DNA of 64,000 nucleotides from Lumbricus rubellus (Eukaryota; Annelida; Clitellata; Crassiclitellata; Lumbricidae). The position numbers were made by a program, and so were the translations under genes. The DNA is taken from assembly GCA_945859605.1 (NCBI GenBank), contig OX243811.1, positions 32,615,713-32,679,712 on the forward strand. The letters run 5' to 3'. Shown here piece by piece: positions 26,101 to 38,167 of this stretch. Below the pieces are notes generated by a model. The model was not told the DNA's origin, did no database searches, and worked only from the letters and a program-made list of their open reading frames with translations. Each line of letters begins with the position of its first letter. The stretch's first letter is position 1.

Positions 26101-29100
26101 ACAGACAGATACGGGCAGGCGGACACGCAGGCTGATAGAGAGGTTGACACAACAGCACGTATACACAGATAACCAGACGGACAGAGCAATACACGGCGGC
26201 CGTGTGTAGGCTGTGCATGCAGGACAGGCGTGTACAGTAGTCTTCCATTGCGCTGCTCGCTTGAGTCTGTGCACACAGTGTCTGCGGGATCACTAGCTCG
26301 TGCAGTGCTTTTGGCGCATGCGCAGTAGATGGCGTCCTACGTCACTCGAGGCATATAAAGGACCGCGCTCAGAGCTCAGAAGGGAGTTGCGGCAGATTCA
26401 CGACGGATTTCGATGAGGATAGACGTGTAGCTCTGGAGAGCAAGTTACGAAATCGGAGTTTGATTATTTTAGAAACGAAACAGTTTATATAAGTCGGCGT
26501 GAATTCGACGTCTGAGTTATTGCGTTGTCACGTTTGTTCTTTACGGATTCTGATTTGCCTAAGGGCGTCAATCGATTATTAAAATATCTGTTCGTGGATT
26601 CCCTGTTCTCGACGTGTCAGCTCGGTTTTAGCGTCCTGTCAGCGTCGATTGTTGCGGATTCCTCTGAGTCACTTATCGTCGACGCACGCTCTGGATTCGA
26701 CGCTCCATCTGCGCCTTTCCTCGCATATCGTCGTCCTTGTCCTGTGTCTATAGTAGAAGGTACAATTTTACTTGGGTTTTCATTACAAAATTATATTGAT
26801 CTGTTGGGCGGAGAAATTAAGAATGGCACCTGAACCTAAATTGGGGAATCATTTTGTCTGCTCCGATTGAAGTCTGTTTGAATTGTGTTGCATATTATTA
26901 TCAGTTGCTTTAAACTGTAAGCTGTTGATTAACATTGTGAATAATTATTAAATGTTTCTGATAATAATAAGATCCATTGATTAAACTTTCGGATTTACTT
27001 CTTGCTAGCGTTAGGATTTGACATAACCAGAACTTGTATAGCGCCATGGATAGAAGCGGAGCATCAACGCCCTCGCAGCCATCTAGACCACCATCTGCGT
27101 TGGAAATAGGCATTTTACTAGAGGCCATACAAACAAATTCTAAGTCCTCCCAAGAAGCCATGACGTCTATGCAGGCAACTATGCAAATGAATGCTAGGTC
27201 TACCCAGGAGGCTATCTCCGCTGTACAAAGTAATGTTGAAGAGGCCATTCAGGATCATGCTATAGATACACAAGTGGCTATCTCCGCTATACAAACCAAT
27301 GTTAAAGATCTTATCTTTGTTGTCCAAACTAATGCTGAAGAGGCAATTGCCTCAGTACAGAATAACCTTAGGGAAGCGCTGACGGAAGTCATGGCGCGTA
27401 TCGAACGATTAGAATCTTCGCCTGTGCCAACTCAGCCGGTTGCAGGTTCGAACCCAGAAACAATGTTTCCCTTTGGTACCACCGCGGATAGACCTTACCA
27501 CTCAGCCATCGGCCTGGGAAGAGCTTCGGGGGCTAGGCCTAAGGACCTTTCACTTCCGGTTAACCCCGGAATCCTACGCCGGAGTGAAAGACTGGCCAGT
27601 AAGGCCCCAGTTTCATACGGAGAGCTAAGAGGTCGAGATACCTGGCCATCCCGAACCCGACGGGATTCGAACCCCGAAGCTACCGCCTCCCTTCCTCCGT
27701 CTATATCTCTGAACTACGACCTGCAACCGCACGCGGCCCTCTCACACGCTGGACCGGAAGTGGCGACTCCGGGAGTGTACGCGGGGGCGGGCGTTACAAT
27801 TGGTCCCAGTCAGTGGGGTCGAATTAGTTCTAGAGATTTTGACGAGGAGGAGGAAACGGAAAATGCCGGAAGAAGAGAAACTGCATTATCTTTTGAAAGA
27901 AGGAAGGAAAGGGAATTTGCTGATAATGTAGAAATTATGTCTGATGATGGTAGCATAGATATTGAAGTTAGCAAAATAATGGAATCTAGACCTAAATCTG
28001 TGAAAATAATTGATAAGAGAATGCAAGCAGCACAGCAATCGGAGTCTAGAAATTTTGAAATGAATAAACCGATCGCAAATAAATTGTTTCGGGAGGGGGG
28101 TGATAAGGTCAACCCAGTTCCTTTGGCCTCTTCTTCGCCCTCTCACGTGGATTATCCTCGACCTGATCCGCAACGGAGAATGCATGAATCGTTCGTGCAC
28201 GCGGGTCAGCCAAGAACGGAAGTGATGGCAAATCGGGTCGACGCTTTCCAACCAACGTCGGGAATGCCGACCTATCACTCCGTGCCCAACTACGATGGTC
28301 TGGTTACTTCGACCATGGTTGGTCGAGACTACGCTCGACCCGACCTTCGACCCGACCTTCGACCTGGTCCAGTGGCAACTACAGCGGTCGATTGGATGCA
28401 ACCGAGCGCACACCTTGAGCATCCATACGTGTCATGGATGGCTGCTCCGAACTACGCTCCGAACTACGCTCCGAACGCGCTCTACAACAGCGGCGACAAC
28501 CGGGTCTGGCTCGACTCGCTTCGCTGTCTCGACACACCTCGTCCCAGCGACGTCGCCTTTGCTCGGTGGCCGACCGTCGTGGAGTCGGCGAGGATGAACT
28601 CATGCCTCGGCGCTCAGAATTTTGGATTTAGTCGTGACGTCGAGCTGCCTCGTCAAGCGCTGCTGAAACCGACGTACCTGAATAAACCCGAAACAGCTGG
28701 CGACGGTACAGCAACGATGTCTGCGGTTGGGGAAACGAAAGTGCTGGCGCCTGTCAACGCTTCCGTCGGTCCTGCCAAAACCGTCCCCATGACATCCGTT
28801 GCGACGCAGACAACCGGCGACTGGGAACTTCCGACGAGTAGCACTGTTGGAACAAACAAGGAATCGGAAACGACCGCGTCTACGACCGTGAAAGCGGCCG
28901 AGGTCAAACCGTCGTCGGCTGCGCCTCCTAAACAAAGGCAATACACGAAACTTGGATCGTACAGCGGAAGGACGGATGTGGAAGTCTTTTTGCGCAAATT
29001 CACCGTATGCGCAAAGAACAATGACTGGTCGGACGAAGAGAAATTTAATCAACTGGTCGTCTCACTAGTCGAACCGGCGACCCATTTGCTGAGCGAGGCG

Positions 29101-32100
29101 AACGTGGATACTTGGACGGCTTTGGTTCGGCGACTTCGGGAACGGTACGGTACCGCTGAGCAGCAGGCCCTGTTCCAAACGCAGCTCAGCACCCGGAAGC
29201 AGAAAGCTGAGGAGGATCTGGGAGTTTTGGTTGATGATATCAGGATTCTGTCGTCGCGAGCATATCCTGGTGTGTCGACCGCCCATAGTGAAGCCATTGC
29301 TATTCGGGCATTCGTGGATGCCTTGAGCGACCGAAATCTCGCTCTGAAGATCCGTGAACGAGAACCGAAATCTCTCGACGAAGCGTACAAAGTGGCGATG
29401 CGGCTGGACAGTTATCAGAAAGCAGAAGCGAGTGGCCACGAACAGCACGAACGACGACATGGACGGGTCAACGCTGTTAAAGAAAACGAGGATCCGATAG
29501 TGGTAGACCTGAAACGGCAGATGGAGAGGATGAATGGAGAAATAGAGCAATTAAAGAAAGGGCGACAACCGCTGTCAGCGCCTCAATACGGAGACTATAA
29601 TCGCGGGTCGTGGAGAGATCAGAACGGTTCAAACGGAAATAACTGGCGGAATAACCAACGCTGTTCGATCTGTAATAGAACAGGCCATTGGAGTTCCGCC
29701 TGCTGGTACCGACAGGCGGCGGGACCGGAAGTTGGACGATCTGAGCGAAGATGTTACGAATGTCACCGGATTACAAATCATGTCGCGCGGGATTGTCCAT
29801 TCCGACAGCAGCAACCGAATCCACCTGGCGACAATCCCGATCAACCGGTGGGCGATAATCAGGACAACCCTAGCACTGGTCGTGTGTTCGCCGTACGCGC
29901 GCCCACCCCAGATCATCTCCAGGACCGGTTGGATCGGTGGGAACAGTACGCACCACTGGAGGGGCGCCGCTGGGTCAGCATGAGCGACAAAGCTCCTCGG
30001 TTGAAGTCTTGTCCGCTACCCGATGGGTAGAACTGAAGGTCATCTGGTGACCTTTGTGATGACCGCTTAATCGCGGGGGATTATCTGAATGCAGAAGTAT
30101 CTGTAACATTTTTTTGGTTCGATTCTGATGATAATGAGTTATTTTTACATGTAATGGTTTTTACATGTGTGAGTTACGGTGTAAAAACTGTAATGTTGCA
30201 TTGCAGGGTGACTGAACTGTGTGTTGCATTGTGTAGATTAATAATTATATTGCATTGCATATTTCACCGATGGACAGTTTTAGTATTGTGTTGTAGACAG
30301 TTATACAGACTGTCCACATTGTATAGCGCTATATGAATGATTTTCTGACCTGAGATATATTAGAATGACTAGGGTTGCTCAATTTTAATTAGTTGTGATT
30401 GTAATAATAATGATAGGCCTAACCTCTTGATAGGCTGATGTTGAGATATTGTGAGGCAAGAATTACATTAAGCCTATGTTTTGCTGCATATATATGGCAT
30501 GATTAGTTAATTAATTGGTTTAAGAATAATAATAACAGATTCACTCAGTTAAATTTGATGCAGCAGTAGGCCTACATAAGATTTTTAATTAGTCGTGAGC
30601 ATAGCAGATATATAATAATAAATGATAGAGGCATTATTGATGATTTAAAATGGCGCTATATAAAAATTCTAGAGGCCCTTAGTGTCATATGGTAGCACTC
30701 GCAGCGATATAATTACATATATAGTTTGCATTGATAATGTTGAGACATGGGCCTATAATATGTCCTGTTTTGTTGGAGTGACCTATATATTCTGCTTTGT
30801 TCAGCTGTTGTGATTGTAAACTGTACATAGTGCACGGCGCCATATAAATATATTTTAAGCCTAGAGTACACACGGTTATAATATTAAATTGTAGGCTTAT
30901 ATCTGGAAGGGCGCCTTATAATTAAATTATAGGCTTAAGGTAGGCCTAAAAGTGATGATTATATTATGCTGTTGGTTAATGGCGAATAGGCTTATATAAT
31001 TTCTAGATGCAGGATTTGATAATAATATTTACCTGCCATAAATGTGCCAAGGCCTATATATATATATAAATTCACGATTCAGAAATAATAATAAGAATTA
31101 GCATAGATAGACTAGAGTGGATAATATTATATTATTTTGTTTGGCTTATATAGGCCTGATTAAATTAGTATATTGGTCGGAGCTCTACATAAAAAATGTT
31201 TAGGCCTAAGTTGAGTAATAAATAGAAGGATTGTAAATATATATCCTCTCCTATCTTGCAGGCCTATTGCTTATAAATAATACTAGGATTTGAGCGACCA
31301 GAATATATAATTGGCTAGGCTGTCAATAGGCTAAACTGCTGGATGTTATATAATAATTATTCGGCCGTTTAATGTTTACATTAATTTGGTTGGTCAGCCT
31401 AATGATTGAAATTGAAGGTCTGATTATATTAACGGCTTAGAATAATAATATCGTAGCATAAGCTTTAGCGGGATGATTTACATTGGCCTATAATTTTGCA
31501 TTAATTTTGCAGGACGCAGTTGAATTCGTAATGTAGATTTCTTAGTATTATTATTATTATTTTTCTTTATCTTGTGTAGGGTTTTCATCTGCTTCAATGA
31601 GTGACCTATTTTCTGATTTGTTTATGTCGTCCTATGATGCACGCAGACCTATGTACACGATATTTAGTGCCTTATCTTCCCCGATATGTGATGTACACAC
31701 GGGGTGGGGGAAGGCGACGCGCTTAGCCTAGGTTCAAAGAAAGCCGACGACCGTCGACTGATTTTCCCAGCGCCTGTAACGTCATGTGGGTGGCCTGCTG
31801 GTGTATACGAATGAGGATGGACAGAAACTAAGGAGACCGCGACAGCTGTGACGTACAATGACCTAGATACCGAATATTCTTGCTAAGCCGAATGTGATTA
31901 TTTTATAGATGGACTAAAGATAGACTAACGTGTCCTATAGAGTTATGTTTAGTTTGCAGCCGCATTTTAAAAATCGTGATCGACCTGGTATAATTTCTTG
32001 CATAGGCCTATGGTATGTATAGCCTATAATAATTATATATATTTACGCTATTGCAGTAGCCTATTTTATTTCGACAAGTAAGGCCTGTTATAGTAAGTTT

Positions 32101-35100
32101 GCCGCGCACTGGCTGATGTATATTAATTAAAATTAACATTACTAAGACTGTGATAAGCCACGTTAAGAATGTAGGCTTATTGTTGCGTAGCGTGATAGTA
32201 ATCACCGTTGCTGTTATATAGGCTTATGTTTAACTATAGTGTTTAATATCTGACCTGTTTAATTGGATGCGCCTGTGGTTATTCGGATATATATTGCTGT
32301 CGCATAATAATAATTAGGATCGATTTTGAGGTGAGAAGGTTGCCTGCTTTAATTTCGGTGCCTGTATGTTTAGATATATATCGGGACAGAATGCGTCACG
32401 TGCTGCTAGGCCTATAAAAAAGGTGCTATTGTTAGAGCAGGCCTATACCTAGGCCTATATTAAGATTACGCTATGTTGAGCCTTCGATGGTAAATTTTGA
32501 TAATGGCAGACACAGTTATATTTAGCTACGAGTTGGGCCTACTTAGAGACAGAAGCTGTGTGCTCAGAGAGTCTCTCTGGCGTTATAGGCTGAGTTGAAA
32601 TCTAGACGGAATTCTGCTCTGATATGATAGCAGTGTGGTTTCGTTAGATAATTATCTGCCTTTTAGTGATATTAGTGAGTATGAAACTCAGATGACTTGT
32701 TATAACAATGACGTGGCTTGACTCAAGGTGAAGCTGATCGGTTATACCACAGCGATAAACCTACAGGGGTCTGGCCTAGTATGACGTCATGGGTGATATA
32801 ATATGGTATAATGTAGGCCTAATTGTGTGACTGGTTATACTGCTGTCTGTGATTTAAGTCGGGTTTACCATAGAATATTCTGCATAATGCTGAACTGATG
32901 GAGGCTTGCGATAAAAATGGACCTATATATAGACATATATAATTTGCTTATATGTTTACTTAACTTGGAGCTATATAAATTCAGAACTTTTATTGACACT
33001 CTAGACTAAACTATGAATCGGGTGAACCGATTAGTGCTCAACGCTTTTGCTGCCGCAGCTACGATTGTGCGTCGCATATTTGTTGATTTATGCATTTAAT
33101 GTTTGAACTTTTGCTGTAACAGTCGGAACAGACATAAATTATAGCCCTACTTTACAATTTCAGAGGCTGTTTTACCACTTAAACATCGTCTGAAATAAAT
33201 TCCTTGGGCGGTGAGAGTGTAGCGTTTGCGTATAACTAGACGCTACGGAATTTTAGTTGCAATATTATATTATATATTTTTGGATCCCTTGGTATTTTTG
33301 TGGTCTGATATATATATAATATTATTATTTTTGGAGCTGCATTCGGTGACCTACATAATATTGGTGACCTAGATTTTAATATTGAGATCGTGCTTGCCAC
33401 GAGTGCAAGGTAGTGACGTAAGCCGTCGCCATAGTTACCACGTTATTGATCGCGTCTTGCATACGCTCAGCGAATGGAGGGTCGGCCGAAAGAGAGGAAG
33501 AGAGGTCGGCCGAAGCGACAGACAGATACGGGCAGGCGGACACGCAGGCTGATAGAGAGGTTGACACAACAGCACGTATACACAGATAACCAGACGGACA
33601 GAGCAATACACGGCGGCCGTGTGTAGGCTGTGCATGCAGGACAGGCGTGTACAGTAGTCTTCCATTGCGCTGCTCGCTTGAGTCTGTGCACACAGTGTCT
33701 GCGGGATCACTAGCTCGTGCAGTGCTTTTGGCGCATGCGCAGTAGATGGCGTCCTACGTCACTCGAGGCATATAAAGGACCGCGCTCAGAGCTCAGAAGG
33801 GAGTTGCGGCAGATTCACGACGGATTTCGATGAGGATAGACGTGTAGCTCTGGAGAGCAAGTTACGAAATCGGAGTTTGATTATTTTAGAAACGAAACAG
33901 TTTATATAAGTCGGCGTGAATTCGACGTCTGAGTTATTGCGTTGTCACGTTTGTTCTTTACGGATTCTGATTTGCCTAAGGGCGTCAATCGATTATTAAA
34001 ATATCTGTTCGTGGATTCCCTGTTCTCGACGTGTCAGCTCGGTTTTAGCGTCCTGTCAGCGTCGATTGTTGCGGATTCCTCTGAGTCACTTATCGTCGAC
34101 GCACGCTCTGGATTCGACGCTCCATCTGCGCCTTTCCTCGCATATCGTCGTCCTTGTCCTGTGTCTATAGTAGAAGGTACAATTTTACTTGGGTTTTCAT
34201 TACAAAATTATATTGATCTGTTGGGCGGAGAAATTAAGAATGGCACCTGAGCCTAAATTGGGGAATCATTTTGTCTGCTCCGATTGAAGTCTGTTTGAAT
34301 TGTGTTGCATATTATTATCAGTTGCTTTAAACTGTAAGCTGTTGATTAACATTGTGAATAATTATTAAATGTTTCTGATAATAATAAGATCCATTGATTA
34401 AACTTTCGGATTTACTTCTTGCTAGCGTTAGGATTTGACATAACCAGAACTTGTATAGCGCCATGGATAGAAGCGGAGCATCAACGCCCTCGCAGCCATC
34501 TAGACCACCATCTGCGTTGGAAATAGGCATTTTACTAGAGGCCATACAAACAAATTCTAAGTCCTCCCAAGAAGCCATGACGTCTATGCAGGCAACTATG
34601 CAAATGAATGCTAGGTCTACCCAGGAGGCTATCTCCGCTGTACAAAGTAATGTTGAAGAGGCCATTCAGGATCATGCTATAGATACACAAGTGGCTATCT
34701 CCGCTATACAAACCAATGTTAAAGATCTTATCTTTGTTGTCCAAACTAATGCTGAAGAGGCAATTGCCTCAGTACAGAATAACCTTAGGGAAGCGCTGAC
34801 GGAAGTCATGGCGCGTATCGAACGATTAGAATCTTCGCCTGTGCCAACTCAGCCGGTTGCAGGTTCGAACCCAGAAACAATGTTTCCCTTTGGTACCACC
34901 GCGGATAGACCTTACCACTCAGCCATCGGCCTGGGAAGAGCTTCGGGGGCTAGGCCTAAGGACCTTTCACTTCCGGTTAACCCCGGAATCCTACGCCGGA
35001 GTGAAAGACTGGCCAGTAAGGCCCCAGTTTCATACGGAGAGCTAAGAGGTCGAGATACCTGGCCATCCCGAACCCGACGGGATTCGAACCCCGAAGCTAC

Positions 35101-38075
35101 CGCCTCCCTTCCTCCGTCTATATCTCTGAACTACGACCTGCAACCGCACGCGGCCCTCTCACACGCTGGACCGGAAGTGGCGACTCCGGGAGTGTACGCG
35201 GGGGCGGGCGTTACATAATCACTAGTTTGTAACTTTTCTAGCGCCAGTGCTGATGCACGAAGGCAGGACTGTTTTTAAGGAATTTTTAAAACTGCACAAC
35301 CCCTTCTTTTCTTTCTCAAGCGCAATCATGAGAGGAGGAGAGATCAAGGAGACGGAGGCAGATAGGACTATTTTGGTAATGATTGGAACAAGGGCATGGA
35401 GGTATAGGACCTTTAATATCATAAAGGATGAAGGTCGTAGCAACTCGTTTCAAGGAGCTTTGAATAGACAGAACAATATGCCAGTCTCTGATGTGGGTTG
35501 AAAAAGACAGATAATTAGGGTCGAGCTCGGAGAGAGTGGGGATGCAGCCTAATATACTAGAAGATGGATCTTTTGTGGTCTTGGTCAGGGCAATGGAGCG
35601 ATTGAAGATAGGCTAAAGACCGACAGAATAGTAATTTTGTCCAATCGGCGCTAGAACAATCTAGGCCTATAGCAAAAATATTACTACGGACTTCGTTTTA
35701 CTGACTTGATTTTTTTTATAATGTCTCTGCATTCGCCGACATCTCAACGAGACTTTTGAAGCGGATTGAGAAATTTCGTGCGGTGGAACTCTGGACCCGG
35801 GATAGGATAGATCTATAATTTTATAGCTTGAAGAGTACGGTCATGAATAGAAAGCAGCAGGGTAGAGACCAGTGGCGCACCTAGGGGGGTGCTGGGGGGT
35901 GCTTGAGCACCCCCTAGGGCTCAAAAGGTGACCCACGCAATTTTTCCAAATCCGATGAGTTTTTTGTGGGTGAGGGTGGGGGGGGGGGGGTAGGGGATCT
36001 TTCGGCATTTCAGTCTTTCAGATTATCGGTACACAATCAAGCAAGTTCCTTCAAATTTTCTGTATTATAATCTTAGTCAAATTCGTGGTTCATACAGCAC
36101 TAGATTTCAGTGTTTAGCTGGTCTAACTGAGTTTGTTTTGGTCTCGAGAATTTTTCTAGTGATCAATTATAAGCATTAATAGCGATACGCCTGTGCCTTT
36201 ACATTACAGTGTCTCACCAATTTATTGATAATATGTTACGACTTAATTGATAGTACCGTGTGTGCTATTTTATTTGGGCCTATAGTTATTGTTTTCCTTC
36301 AAATATATAAAGTCAGCTATGTTTGATCTAGACATTTTCTGCGGCGAAAGCGTCCAGAAATGATTTTTCACCCAGACTATTTGACAAAATGATAGTAGTT
36401 TTTAGTTGTTGTTTATTAGATTGAATTACATAAACTGCCATATAATAGGCCTACCATGATCTTATTTCATACTAGGGTAACTAGGCCTATATTATAATGT
36501 GCACAACTTACTGTCATGGCGGATATTTAGGGCGATAGGGAAGAAGTATAGCCTAAGTAACCTGTGAGGCAACAGTCGCAACAGTCTGAACTTCTGAAGT
36601 TTTAAACCCCCAAAGTTTGTGGTAAGGGGGCGGAGATACTTATATCCCCAATATGTCATAAATATTTCATAAATAAATAAATATTATTATAAATTTCTGC
36701 AGTGTAATCCACTGTTTATCTATAATGAACCATTTTGTTACGACAACAAGCTAAAATGCTGTCATTACAGCATGTGCAAATAAAAATTCTTCTACGATGG
36801 AAGGGGCATTAATTGAAATCTTATAATTATAACGTCTCTGAGCACTAAAATCATGAGTTTGTTTGTAAAAATGACAGCTTTAAACGTCACGGTTCACTGT
36901 GCATTGTGCAAATCACAAAATAAAATTTAAGTAATTGCGAGGCAACGCTCTAAAATTTTAAAGTAGGCTAAATTTAAAATTTATAAAATCTATGACTATC
37001 AGCATTGAAAATGAGCAATTGTATTAAGATGACAGCTTAAAGGCCTACCATTAAAGTATGGAAATTAAAAAATTAAGCAATGGAGAGTGGCATTGAAGTC
37101 TTACACCATGTCTTTCAGCAATGATATGTTAAATTTCGTTAAAATGACGGCCTAAAATGATACTACTGCAGTGTGGAAATAAAAATTCTGTGCTGAGGAG
37201 GAAGCCCATCCCCCTACTCAAACCCCTTTCCCTGCTAGGCCTATGTTGAAATCTGAAATCACTCTTTTTTATCAGCACTGAATTAATAGAGCTATTTTAC
37301 TAAGTTGACATCTTAAAATGGTAGCATAATAAACGTGGAAACTCAATTTTTTTTATAATTGTGAGCATATTCGTTGAAGATTAAACCACTCCTATCAGCA
37401 CTGAAAAATAGTATATATAGCAATTTTTGCTTAAGACGACAGCTTAAAATGCTGCCATTGCAGTGTGGAAATTAGAAACTTTCTGATGTGAAGGGGCACA
37501 TCACCTCCCAAAGCTACTGCCCTCTCAGCGCCACGTGCTGTGGAGATATTTCGTCGGATGCTCGATTTTCGCTAGAAAAAACCTCGATTCCCACAGAAGG
37601 GACTTGATAAAACACTGGTTATTGGGGGCGGGGCGGAGGGGCCAGAGTAAACACTTGTTATTAATTCCGCCAAGACATTTGTCATATCTAAACAAATCGA
37701 AAAGAGCATTTTTGAAGTCCTAAACCGTGCTTTTCAGAAGTGTTCATGACTAGCTTGCCTATAGATAGGCCTACAGCTGTCAAACAAGAGCCTGAAACGC
37801 GCTCTAGCTGATGTCAAAAGTTTAAAAAAATACGTTGGTTTCTGGGGCTGCGCCCCAGACCCCGCTGGGGGAAAGCTTACGACGCTCCCCCAGGTCCCCT
37901 AGTCAATATTGGCCTCGTAGGCCTACCCTCGGTACTCGCTGCATGCTTTGCATCTTCGGCGTTTACAATAAAAATTCTGAGCACCCCCCAGGAAAATTTT
38001 CTGGTTGCGCCCCTGGTAGAGACAGTGCAAGCAGAGGAGAGGTTAGATTAGGAGGGGATTTAGGAGGATGAGCAA

Positions 38076-38167
<92 letters not shown>

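Noticed and set aside
26525..26833. A 102-codon frame in the LTR upstream of gag
   Set aside because: It has no ATG at all, and lies in the presumed 5' leader. The same holds for the 3' LTR copy.
27810..29550. Several minus-strand frames of 100-178 codons opposite gag
   Set aside because: Shadows of the gag frame with basic, low-information sequences. Nothing resembles a known antisense protein.
25801..30030. The Gag protein as a domesticated host gene (Arc- or PEG10-like)
   Set aside because: Two nearly identical LTRs and a target duplication show it belongs to a recent retrotransposon copy.
25801..35215. An endogenous retrovirus with envelope
   Set aside because: No pol and no envelope-like frame exist in the internal region.
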